A DNA stretch of 64,000 nucleotides from Luzula sylvatica (Eukaryota; Streptophyta; Magnoliopsida; Poales; Juncaceae), in the NCBI GenBank assembly GCA_946800325.1, contig OX326961.1, forward strand, positions 10,456,655-10,520,654, given 5' to 3'. A program made the translations under genes and the position numbers. Of this stretch, positions 1 through 11,500 are shown piece after piece. The notes beneath the pieces were generated by a model that did no database searches, had not been told where the DNA came from, and saw nothing but the letters and a program-made list of their open reading frames with translations. How positions within the stretch are numbered: position 1 is the stretch's first letter; the number at the start of each line of letters is the position of its first letter.

Positions 1-1610
1 TGTTAATCCAATCGAAAAAAACACATACATATATATATATATAGCGAGGCTCATTTGGTCGAAAGATATCTCTACAAATTAGAAATCGTCTCTTTCATTG
101 GTCAACCATGCTTAGCCATGTTGCGCCGAGAGAATGTCAGCGCTCTGATTAAAGGGAAAGTGCGCCGAGAGTGCTGTCCAAACCCGCGCGGAATAAGGAC
201 AATATCCTCCCCATGTTGCGCACAAAGCACGCAACCACCGCAGTCCGCAAATGAAGGGAAGGGATATACATAGACTAATCACTAGAAGATTTGAGTTGTA
301 CCGTGTGAGTCTATGCTCTCAACAAATTGTAGTTAATTGGAGGATTCGATTTCCATTATGATTCTCAGCATCTCTGCTCACTCAAAAGTCGAGAAATATT
401 TCGATAGCCCCAAAATATTTGACCTATATTTCAAATCCATTTGGTATTTTTAAATACTAATTTTCAGCTTTACTTTTTCTTGTTTGGTTTTCCTAAAACC
501 GGCAAACCAGTGCAAATAAATAATAGATTGGGGGATTGGAATTAATAAAGAGAAAACGGAATTGACAAAGCAGTGATATGATAATTGATGTTTTAATTTG
601 ACGGGGGTGGCAATGACAATTGACGACGATCATTTTATTTGAAACTGAATTGGTGTATAAAAATTAATTACTATTTATTTTGATAAGGCCCAAATAATAA
701 ATATTACCATTTTAAGAAGATTCAACAGATCCTCAAAGCCTATTCAATTCCTTGATGGATCTATCCCCCCTCTGATTAAAATATCTCGACAAAAAAAAGC
801 CTAGGATCCAAAAAAAGGAATGCAGAGAAATTAAAAAGGCCACACTAGTCAATGCTTTGTTTTTATTTATTTTTTATTTTATTTTTGGTAAAATAGCCCC
901 GTGGGTTTCCGGAATTAAAACAACCATAAGTTTTACATATTGAAAATAATAAAGCTCTCCATAAACAATGTAAATACTAATATATTTCATAAGAAAATGT
1001 TTTCATATAAGATGGCTAAACAAGAAAATGTATCGTAAAAATTGTATCATAAAACATCACAATATTATATTATGAATATGATATTAGGACCTGAGCAGAC
1101 TCCAATATGATTCCATGTCGAACCGTACATTGACATATCAAATCAGTCTCTATGCGAAACTCTCCATACGATTCCATCATGTTCGCGTATTCTCTCTTGA
1201 ATCCATCTCCATTCTCGATCGAAGGAAATAACTTATTCTGTCGTGATTTATGCATCGAGGTTTTAATACGTAATTAGACTGGATTTATTTCAATTAGATT
1301 TAATTAGAATTGAATTGAGTTCCGTCAGACCTAATTTATTAATTAAGCTTAATTAGGGTAATAAAGTTATTAATTTATTTGTTGGGAGCCCCTCTCTCAG
1401 CAAAAGCGTTATATATTGTTCAGAATGAACAATCCCAAATGGTAACTATTTAGGAAATTGATAATCATTTGCATTTTATTTCTTGAGTTCTTCATTTTTA
1501 TTAATTAGGAAATTTACTTTTTGGTATTTTTCAGATTAAGTTTTAGTTAAGAATGCAAAGCCTCGTTTGTTTATTTTAATTAAGAATGGAAAGCCTCGTG
1601 AGTTTTATAA
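1..1610. other. AT-rich non-coding DNA
   Basis: I see no supported gene here. Short open frames at 55-273 (+) and 1,070-1,255 (-) have no recognisable domain or splice context. The sequence is AT-rich with scattered poly(A)/poly(T) runs. Confidence 0.5.
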
Positions 1611-1719
1611 TCATAGCATTAACAGCTTATCCGCAGAGTTTATCCCCGTAAACAGCCAATGAAAAAGAGAAAAGGGTAGTTATCCGCATAGCTTATCCCC
1701 GTAGCATTAAAGGTGTCCT

Positions 1720-1960
1720 TTGCATGATTACATGGATCGTGGCAACTTAACTACCCCAAGCTAGTCCAAACCTTTTGTCATGTCCATTTTCATTTTGGGG
1801 AAATCTATTATGTGTCCTTTTGCTTCTTCTTTTTTGTTTTCTTGAAAGGTTGCATCATTAAACAACAATTATGGGGAGGGAGTGATCAACCTTACATGAA
1901 CAATTAAAGAAGATTACACATTTGAACAGTGGATAGTCATGCTATTGATCGGTTTGGCAG
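1720..1960 (+). repeat. Dispersed duplicated segment, copy 1
   Basis: This stretch (GATTACATGGATCGTGGCAA, then a T-rich tract, then a stretch around TTAAACAACAATTATGG) recurs in diverged form at 2,655-2,850, 3,886-3,982, 5,238-6,270 and 7,375-7,640. It is non-coding. The copies share the same left-to-right order of short landmarks, so they look like serial local duplications. The element class is unknown. Confidence 0.6.
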
Positions 1961-2029
1961 GCGTCACGGGCCTCAAAAAATGCGAGATCTTTATTTTTTC
2001 TGAAATGTTTATGTGTTGAGAAAAAAATT

Positions 2030-2420
2030 ACGGGTTGTGCTCAGGTTTGTGCTCAATGTGTTCGATGAAATGTCTTAAAATAAAATACAAACATACTTAT
2101 GATGAATTTATGCTTTCAAAAATGAGTTTTCATACGCCATTACAATGATATAGTGCAAAACATCCATTTTTATGAGAAGTTTATTTATAGAGAAATATGT
2201 TTTTACATGTTGTAGTCAAGATGTTCGATGAAAGGTTTAAGATCGAATGTAAAGATGATTATGAGAAATTTTTGTTTTGAGCAATTGGTTTTTATGGCTA
2301 TATCAATGATGTAGTGCAATGGAATGCCTCAATTTTTATGAGAGATTTATGCGTAGAGAAATATATTTTCTAAGAATTATGACCAAGGTGTTTGCTGAAA
2401 TATCTAATTATAAAATTTAA
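2030..2420 (+). repeat. Diverged tandem repeat, about 165 bp period
   Basis: Landmarks recur roughly every 165 bp: GTTCGATGAAA near 2,060 and 2,223 with a weaker third near 2,390, and CAATGAT(A/G)TAGTGCAA near 2,146 and 2,306. The frames are broken by stops. A decayed coding repeat of PPR type is possible but not demonstrable from this sequence. Confidence 0.4.
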
Positions 2421-2654
2421 AAATGTTTGATTGCAGAAATAGTGGGTAATTATCCGAATTTGTTGGACTTGTGGTTGATTTATTGGTATTGTGTGTGTAT
2501 GTGTCATCTTTATAAGAATCAAATTGAATTTTGTTATTATTTTAGTATTTTCATCTTCACAATTCGTAACATGTTTTTTATATATTTATCTTTTTATCTA
2601 TTTTTTCGAGATCTTGTGATGTTATTAGTCATAGACCTCCAAAATAACATGACT

Positions 2655-2850
2655 GGACCTGGTCATGGGAGATGATAACCTTATAATGGGAGATTGCTAA
2701 ATTAGTTCAATGAAATGACGAGTGCTTTGAAGATAAGGAAGTGTCTAATTTGTTGGGCAAAATTTATGCGTGGCTAAATTGAGACCAAATACCATTCTAG
2801 CAGAACTCAAAAATAATACTTATCTCCGACGTGTCGCAAAATTTATACGT
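2655..2850 (+). repeat. Dispersed duplicated segment, partial copy 2
   Basis: The segment contains GGGAGATGATAACCTTATAA, a run around TCTAATTTGTTG, and ACCAAATACCATTCTAGCAG. All are shared with 6,050-6,160 and 7,545-7,635. Here the sequence runs from CTAGCAG straight into AACTCAAA, which is an empty site for the MITE found at 7,636-7,797. Confidence 0.6.
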
Positions 2851-3982
2851 GCTCCGAAATAACGAGTGTGTATGGCTAGCGTGGGACGAAAAGAATAGAC
2901 CGGGTAGTGACAAGGGAAACTCCAGAACGCAAGAACGGACTGGACAGTGGACAGTGACAACTCCGGAATGTATTCGAGGTGCATTTCTCCAAATTGTAAA
3001 TCATTCCTTGTTAACAAATTTAATGACTCGAATTATTTAGAAAATTGGACTTGAGGGAAATAAATAATGACGTAACCCAAATCTTATATATCAATACTAA
3101 ATACAAAATATGAGAAAATTAACTAATCTAAAACAAAAAAATTTGAACGAGTCTAGATTGGAAAAAACGGGTCAGTCAAATACTGTACGGGCTCTAATTT
3201 ACAAGGATAGATAAGTTTCTCTCTTGTTTCACCTTCTTCCCTGTCGGTTATTTTGCTAGACATGATCATTTTGATGTGTCATTATTTATTTATTTGAATT
3301 AACAAATACTTTTTCTATGTCATTATACTTTTAGTATTTTGTTATAATAGTCATCGTATGTCATATATTTAAAGTTGTTTAAAGAGTAGATTTAGAATAT
3401 CATTTTTTTAACTAACGGTATAATTAGGAAAAGATCTATAAGTATAATAATGTTTAAACCTAAGGGTCGCAGCAATTGTATTCACAACTGCATCGTGGTG
3501 AAAGTAATGGTGGTTGAAGTGGTGCGTCGAATGAAAAACTTAACCAGTTTAAATAGTTGGGTCGAATAGCGTTCTTTGATGCATATATTTATATTATTTA
3601 TTTAGTTAAATTCAATTTATTTTGACAATTAAGACAAACTAAATTGGCATGATTAAAAATGATTTGAGTCCGATTTTAAGTTTTTAGTTTGAATTTTAAT
3701 GATAATTTTAAGTTTTTTACTTTGAATTTTAATGATAAATGATCCCAATAAGTTCAACTCAAGTTCCAAATCGAGATTAAGCTAGATATCAGTATAACTA
3801 GTTTGAACTCGACTGCAACCACACTCCACTAGTTTTTTCATTAAATAAATACAGTACATGACATCGTATTAAAGTGTCCTTTGTCCCGTTGTTTCTACCT
3901 CTTTGCACTGATTACATGGATCGTGACAACTAAACTACCCCTAGGCCCTAGCTAGTCCAAATCTTTTGTGATGTCCATGAAT

Positions 3983-5241
3983 CAAAATTCAAAAAATAAT
4001 CTTCTTTCTAAAAATATTTCAAAAATAACCTTTTTTTTGTGTTAATATTCTAAAAATAACCCAAAACGGATTTTTAAATCCCGCCGTTGAAATTTATAAA
4101 ATTTCATTGAAAATTTGATATATTTCTCCCAAATTTTACCATAACATCATTTATGATCTAATTAATACATTTAATTAAAATAATAACTAGTACATGTTGG
4201 CTGTTAACTTAATACATAATTAATATTTATTCTAATTCATAAATTTGAATAAATTTTAATGTATTTAATTATATCTTTTAATTAGTACGTTAATTAAATG
4301 TAATTGTTCTATAATGGAGAACTCGGCAGGTATATTTTGGGCAGTAATTTTTTTTTCTAAAATAAGGTTACTGACACGTTTGAAAAAAAAAAATTAAAAT
4401 TTATTGCACTCCAAAATGTACCCGCCGAATTCTCCATTATTGAACAATTACATTTAATTAACGTGATAATTAAAACATATAATTAAATATTCATTAAAAT
4501 TTATTCAAATTTATGAATTCGAATAAATATTAATTATGTATTAAGTTAACGGCTAACATGTAATAGTAATCATTTTAATTAAATATACTAACTGGAATTA
4601 TCCAAATTTTACCATATCATCCTCTATGTTTTAATTAGTATATTTAATAAAAATGATAACTAGTACATGTTAATTGTTAACTTAATACGTAATTAATATT
4701 TATTCGAATTCGTAATTTTGAATAAATTTTAATGAATATTTAATTATATGTTTTAATTATCACGTTAATTAAATGTAATTGTTCAATAAAGGAGAATTCT
4801 GCTGGTACATTTTGGAGTGCAATAAATTTTAATATTTTTTTTCAAACGTGTCAGTAAACTTATCTTAAAAAAAATCACACCCCAAAATGTACCCGCCGAA
4901 TTCTTCATTATAGAACAATTACATATAATTAACGTGCTAATTAAAACATATAATTAAATATTCATTAAAATTTATTCGAATTTATGAATTTGAATAAATA
5001 TTAATTATGTATTAAGTTAACAGCCAACATGTACTAGTTATTATTTTAATTAAATGTATTAATTAGATCATAAAAAATGTTATGGTAAAATTTGGAAAAA
5101 TATATCATATTTAACATTTTTAAAAAAATGAAATTTTTAGCGGCGGGGTTTTAAAACTAATTATGGGTTATTTTTGAAATATTATCAAAAAAGAATTATT
5201 TTTGAAATATTTTCAGAAAAAAAGTTATTTTTTGAATTTTG
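3983..5241. mobile_element. Fold-back (multi-palindromic) DNA element
   Basis: The outer ends are long inverted repeats: the left end begins CAAAATTCAAAAAATAA and the reverse complement of the right end begins CCAAAATTCAAAAAATAAC. Inside, a block of about 250-350 bp (landmarks CTAGTACATGTT, TTAATTAAATGTAATTGTTC) appears four times in alternating orientation, so the element is a double palindrome. A subterminal ATTTTTAAATCCCGCCG is shared with the element at 30.15-32.14 kb, pointing to one family. There is no coding capacity. Flanking duplicated segments (3,886-3,982 and 5,242 onward) suggest it split a pre-existing unit. Confidence 0.7.
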
Positions 5242-5294
5242 GTTCGATAAAATGATTACATGGATAAATGCTCCATTACTTTCTCTATTACAAT

Positions 5295-5926
5295 TAGGGA
5301 TGTCAATGGTGTGGATATTGCCCGAACCGACCCGAACCGTATCCGACGAAATATCCGGATTCGAAAAAAATATCCGAATCCGAGTGGATCCGGATATGGA
5401 TCTGGTTGCTAATTTTAGGATCCGGAACCGGATTCGATATTCGGTTTTGGTGCGGGGACCAGATCCGTGTTCCGGATCCGAGTATTTTAGGATCCGGATA
5501 CTCGGAACCAGATTCGAGTATCCGGAACCGGATCCGGATACGCATATTATATATTATTTTTATGTATTATATTTTATATTAGTTGAAAAATCATATGCAA
5601 ATTAATGATTTGTGAGTGATTTAAACTCACAATCGTAAAATTACGTTTAAATATAATAAAATTTATCGTTTATGTCACAAATTATATATATTTATAGCTA
5701 AAAAGTAAGTTATGTTATGATAACATAGTATCCGTTTTAATATCCAAAAGAGAACCGTATCCGTATCCGTATCCGACAATATCCGAACCGTATCCGTATC
5801 CGTTTATTATCCAAACCGTATCCGGATCCGGATAATTCCGTATCCGGATTCGTATCCGAAAAAAAATATGAATATGGATCTGGTATGACCACTATCCGAA
5901 CCGGATCCGAACCGTTGACACCCCTT
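5295..5926. mobile_element. hAT-type non-autonomous element with internal (ATCCGAA)n minisatellite, copy 1
   Basis: The termini are TAGGGATGTCAA and TTGACACCCCT, an imperfect terminal inverted repeat of hAT style. The ends are filled with variants of TATCCGAACCG and ATCCGGATCCG, and the middle is AT-rich. A paralogous empty site at about 7,413-7,435 reads directly from CTCTATTACAAT into GTTACACATG, so this is an insertion. The flanking duplication is degraded. Open frames here (5,174-5,605 and its complement) are by-products of the repeat. Confidence 0.8.
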
Positions 5927-6278
5927 GTAATGTTACACATGTGTTTTTTTGCTTCTTCTTTTTCTGTTTTGTTGACAGATGGCATGATATTAAACAACAA
6001 TTATGGAGAAGAATTAAAGAAGATTAGACATTTCGACAGTGGGTACTCATGGGAGATTATAACATCACAATCAGAAATGTCTAATTTGTTGAGCAAAATT
6101 TATGCGTAGCTAAATTGTGACCAAATACCATTCTCTCCGACATGTGGCAAAAAATTATCAGAGATGCCATGTGTCGAACTTCTCGTGTTAAAAAGTGTGT
6201 TCGATTTGTTTTTGAAAGAAGTATTGTCAATTGTGTTATTCAAAGAAGGTATAAATATTAAGAAATATGTATAAGTAT

Positions 6279-6672
6279 CAATGTTTTAAATAGCGTGTAG
6301 CGGCACGCAGCGTTTCTGACATTTGATTTAGCGGTTAGCGTTAGCGGGCGATATAGCGCCGCTTCACCATCGCAGCGGAGTTTGATCAAAATTATTATTT
6401 TTATAATACTAAATATGCATATAAATATAATTTAGCGGCCCAATATTATAAACAAAATTATATCAAATGCTTATTTATATCAATCTCACAGACTAACATA
6501 AATTAAAAATTCATCTCTAAGAAAAATATATTATTATTTTTATTACTTTTATTTTTATTTTATTATCATGTTGTTTGTAATTATAATAATTCTAATAATA
6601 GTTGTTGATCTTATTTTATTATCATGTTTTTATTATTACTATTGTTATTATTAGATTTAACATTATTATGAT

Positions 6673-6715
<43 letters not shown>

Positions 6716-6895
6716 GCATGCTATAGCGCCGCTACGGCCGCTATATTTGAACGCTTCATGCTATAGCAGTCCGCTATAGCGTTGCAGCGGAACAAAATGC
6801 TACAGAGCTAAATTCCGAAGCGATGCAGCATTTACCTCCTAAAATTCGCTATAGCGCGTTATAGCGCCGCTGAAGCGCCGCTATTTAAAACACTG
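6279..6895. mobile_element. hAT-type MITE with perfect 8-bp target-site duplication
   Basis: The termini are CAATGTTTTAAATAGCG and, reversed, CAGTGTTTTAAATAGCGGCG. The 8-bp duplication ATAAGTAT flanks it exactly (6,271-6,278 and 6,896-6,903). The paralog near 7,952-7,970 carries the unoccupied site. The interior is rich in GCGCCGCTATAGCG-like words and holds a (TAA)n tract. It has no transposase frame. An 8-bp duplication with CA..TG ends fits hAT elements. Confidence 0.9.
6674..6714 (+). repeat. (AAT)n microsatellite
   Basis: An uninterrupted trinucleotide run inside the hAT MITE. Confidence 0.9.
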
Positions 6896-7270
6896 ATAAG
6901 TATTTAAGAAAAATATATGGTATGGAAAATTTGAAATTAATATATTGATATTAAAAAATATATTGTTGTTATTCCAAACAAAAACAATAAATCATTTAAA
7001 AAGATTATTAATATTCAAGAACGTATATTGTTAGTGTAGTGAACAAGGTAATTATAAAAATATATTATACATTTAAAAGTACAAATATATAATCCCTCTC
7101 CATAAGAGTATATCAATCTGAAAATTGATATAATTAAAAACTGTATATATATACCGTAGACAAAAATATAATTCAAAAGTATATATCAGATATTGAAAAA
7201 AAAAATTCAAAATAAATAAAACAAAGATATATTTGTAATTTAAAAAAGTGTATTCCAATTAAAAAAAAAA

Positions 7271-7320
7271 CACGCACACCCACACCCACACCCACACCCA
7301 CGAGCACGAGCACGCACGCA
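7271..7320 (+). repeat. (CACACC)n / CACG microsatellite
   Basis: A C/A-rich simple repeat at the end of duplication copy A. The matching place in copy B (8,323-8,385) has (CA)n instead. Confidence 0.85.
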
Positions 7321-7635
7321 CGGCCCGTTCACGGACAACACAAATGATTTTCCATGAATTTAACGCTATCACAAATATTTTGTGATGTCCATTAATTCCC
7401 GACCTATTACTTTCTCTATTACAATGTTACACATGTGTGTTTTTGCTTCTTTTTTGTTTTGTTTTGTTGACAGGTTGCATGATAGTAAACAATAATTATT
7501 GAGAAGCATTAAAGAATAATTAGACATTTCAACCGTGGGTAGTCATGGGAGATTATAACCTTACAATCAGAAATATCTAATTTGTTGAGCACAATTTATG
7601 CGTGGCTAAATTGAGACCAAATACCATTCTAGCAG

Positions 7636-7797
7636 AGAGTGATTCTACACAACATGCTCTCGCAGTAGAATATTAATTATATGTTAAATAATGTATTCAC
7701 ACTATAAAATTAGTTTACCTTAATTCAATTCACATCTTACACATCATCATCCTGCTGTCATTCATGTTGCGAAAACAAGTTGTGTATAATTACTCTT
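7636..7797. mobile_element. Small MITE inside duplication copy B
   Basis: The left end AGAGTGATTCTACACAAC mirrors the reversed right end AGAGTAATTATACACAAC. The paralogs at about 2,795 and 6,134 lack this stretch of about 160 bp. The superfamily is uncertain because the target duplication is not clean. Confidence 0.7.
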
Positions 7798-8322
7798 CGA
7801 GAAGAACTCAAATAGATTATTTATCTCCGACATGTCGCAAAAAATTATCAGAGCTGCCATGTGTCGACTTCTTGTGTTAAAAAAGTGTCTTCGATTTATT
7901 TTTGAAAGAAGTATAGTCAATTGTTTTATTCAAAGAAGGTATAAATATTAAGAAATATGTATTAAGTATTTAAGAAAGATATAAGGTATGGAAAATTTGA
8001 AATTAATATATTGATATTAAAAAATATATTCTTGTTATTCTAAACAAAGACAATTAATCCTCTAAAAAGATTATCAATATTGAAGAATGTATATTGTTAG
8101 TGTAGTCAACAAGGTATAATTAAATATATATATTACACATCTTAAAGTACAAATATATAATCCCTCCTCATAAAAGTATATCGATCTAAAAAATGATATA
8201 ATTAAAAACTGTATACCGTAGACAAAAATATAATTCAAAAGTATATATCAGATAATTAAAAAAAAAATACAAATTAGACAAAACAAAGATATATTTGTAA
8301 TTTAAAAAAGTATATTATAATT

Positions 8323-8385
8323 AAACACACACACACACGCAACACCCACACGCACTCACGCACGCGTGTACACACACACGGCCCG
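8323..8385 (+). repeat. (CA)n microsatellite
   Basis: A simple repeat of CA with CG interruptions. Confidence 0.85.
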
Positions 8386-8586
8386 TTCACGGGCGACACA
8401 AATGATTTCCCATGACTTTAACGCTATCACGAATATTTTCGAAATTTCAATTTATGGGCAACAATATTCAAACAATAGTTTTTTATTTTTCGAAATACAA
8501 ACATAATCCCAATTATTTAACAGATCACAACATTAGAAAATGATTTGTAATGAAAAAAAATCTGTAAAAGCAAATCAAATTTAGCT

Positions 8587-11500
8587 CTATAAAGAATTGA
8601 TGTACGGGTCACCAAAATCCTTCGTGTTGCCTGGCCGCGAAAAAACAATCTGCATTTTCATGCAAAAATATTTCGAATTAATCAACTTCGATATTACATT
8701 TCATTTCATCCGATAAATATTACTTTTTTAATGAACAAATAATCATACCTGATAATTTCCAAGAGTGCACGACTTGAAACCAGCAGCACAATACAGGAAA
8801 TAATACTCCCACGTACGAACGAACCGCTCATCAAATCCCAAATCAAGAATCTCCCTAAAACACGAAACAAATTTCACAAATCAAATCCAAGTTTCACAAA
8901 TTCAAAATTCAAAAATCGAAAAATAAAAGCTTACTGTTTCTTCGCAGCGAAATTTCTCCTCCAATAAATTAATGTCTGGTAATAATGTATCCCTATATTC
9001 TCTAAATGCTCCACACTAAAAATTAAATTGAAAATATAAAATAACACGTAAAATAGTTGAGAATTAATTAATAAGTTAATTATTTATACCATAATTTAGA
9101 ATTTGTAGACATGGCAGAAGTTATACGACTCAACGAAGGTAGACACCCTCCGGGGAAAATATACTCTTTTATAAAATCTGAACTTCTTCTATACTCATCG
9201 TATCTCTCATCAGGAATCGATATAAACTAATTAAAAAACAAGAAATATATAAAATATAAAATTTTGTGATAAAATCAAAAATCAAAAATAATTAATTCGT
9301 ACCTGAAGCACAAATACACCATGAGGATCGAGAAGGGACTCGACGCAACCGAAAAACTCTCCCATGTATTCGTGCCCAACTCCTTCGATCATCTCGCTAT
9401 AATCCAATTCGATATATTTTAATGTTAATTTATGAATATTAAAAATTAAGTATATATATAGATCGATACATACCAAGATATAATCCTGTCATATTTTTTG
9501 GAACGTGGTAACTGCCGATAATCACACAATATGAACTTCATCTTGTCCTGAAAACATAATATAAGATAAAATTTCCAAAAAACCCTTATTTTTTATTATA
9601 TTTATAAAAAGACCCTAACCTGTAAACCAGCCTCTTTAACTTTCTGTTTAGAGTATTTAAGTTGTTCTTCAGATAAAGTGATTCCTGTATAATTGCAACC
9701 TGTACGTTTCACGAGCTCAATTGCTAAACTTCCCCAACCACTACCAATCTCGAGTACTTCGTGATCGTTACTAACTCTCGCCTTGTAAAAATAATTAAAT
9801 ATTATTTATTATAGGGGTATTTAATTATTTATGATATTTTATATTATATAGTATAGTACCTTTTCTAGCAAAAGATTGATTTTGCGTAATTGAGCCGCTT
9901 TTAAATCTTCATCTTCAGTCTGTCAAATTAAATTTTTATTTTCAAAATTATTATATTATTAATTACTTAATTAATTAATTACCTTGAAAATAGCACAGGA
10001 GTAGGTCATGGTCTCGTCGAGAAATAGCCCGAAGAAATCGTTGCTCTGTAAATAAAATAAATAATTGTATTATTACAGTTTGAGTTGGTTTATCACGTCG
10101 AGGCGTATCGCTCACCAGGTCATAGTGTTCGGATATATTTTTGCGAGTTTGCGTCACGGAATTATGTCTCGATATATGCTTTAAGAAATATTTAGCCGAT
10201 GCAATTCCAGCAGTTAATAACATTGGTGTCCACCATCCCCTATTTAATTACAAGAAATATATTTAAATTTCATACAAAAATAAAATAAAATAAGACCTAA
10301 TTTTTGAAGAAATTACCTTTTGGTGGTGACACCAGCAGATTCAGTGTTCGAATCCCTGTTTGCAATAAGTATCTGCATGGTTTGCACAAATATTCAGTCA
10401 ATTTTGCAGAAATACCCTTGCAAATTGCAATATTTATGAAAAAGGCAATTAAATTTGAGTACCATGAAAAGATCTACAAGCCCTTGGTCTTTATCGACGA
10501 AGGAAAAATATCCGTTTATATATCCATCTGCTAAACCTAGATCCGCTTCAATTGCAATCTACAAAAAAAAAATTAATTAATTCGTCACAAATGTAAATAA
10601 ATATTTTAAATAAGAAGATAACAAAAAAATAAAAATAAACCTTCCAGTAGAATAACGGACTGTGTACTCGAAGAATACAATTTAAATTGCGCTTCTCGCT
10701 CTTTTTACCAAATGTAAACATTGTCCCTCCTTCTTCGTGCAAACTATGTACAAACAAATTAATAATTATTTTATCGGGGGTATTCATGATATTTTACATT
10801 TTTAAAATAATGAAGTTTTATATTACGTACGTTAAAGTGCCAATCGTGACGTATTGTTGAAGAAACCTCGTCACGAGTAGTCTCGAACCCGTTTCAATTA
10901 CCGACGGTTCCATAAATCTAGGGTTTTGTAATAATAACGCTTTCTTGCCAAGCAAGCCACTCGCTGCAGCTCTTCCCGCCTAATTTTTAAATCCAAAAAA
11001 TTCAAAAAATAATATTTGAAAAAATGGATATTCATAATAGAATGTTTTAATGTGAGTGAACCTTCAATCCATCCTCGTGGAAGCCATAACCTTGGTAAGC
11101 CCCACAAAACCAAATTCCTCTTTTGCCCTGGACCGAGTCAAGCTGGAGAGAAGCTTTCGAGGCTGCCACGGTTGGAAAAGGATGACTCGTGTACCATTTA
11201 AGCAACGTGTTTTTCGGTACCGACGGAGGATTCAACGTCACTAGAAACGGCTCACCTTCGAAACCAAGATTCTACAAATTCGAAAAAGGGGGATTTTATG
11301 TAATTATTAATAATGTGGGGACCTTTATGCAAAATTTACTATAATAATGCTGACCTGGAGGATGTTGAGCCAGTACGTGACACAAACAGCATTATTTGTT
11401 GTACCCAGAAAATTCCAAGCACTCCATGCAGATTGATTCCTTGGCATGAATTTGTTGTCACGATGCAAATAAATATCACTGTCGTAACAATTCAATTATC

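Larger units (their letters stand above)
5238..7374 (+). repeat. Tandem segmental duplication, copy A (interrupted by two insertions)
   Basis: After removing the insertions at 5,295-5,926 and 6,279-6,895, this segment aligns with 7,375-8,450 in order, including AAGGTATAAATATTAAGAAA and the terminal CACACCC / CGGCCCGTTCACGG block. Both copies are non-coding. Confidence 0.75.
7375..8450 (+). repeat. Tandem segmental duplication, copy B
   Basis: Non-coding sister of copy A, from TGTGATGTCC to CGCTATCACGAATATTTTCG. It keeps the empty sites for the two hAT insertions of copy A but has its own MITE at 7,636-7,797. Confidence 0.75.

Noticed and set aside
5174..6000. Open frames of 143, 80 and 87 codons
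   Set aside because: They lie in the (ATCCGAA)n hAT-type element and are Arg/Ile/Pro-rich repeat translations.
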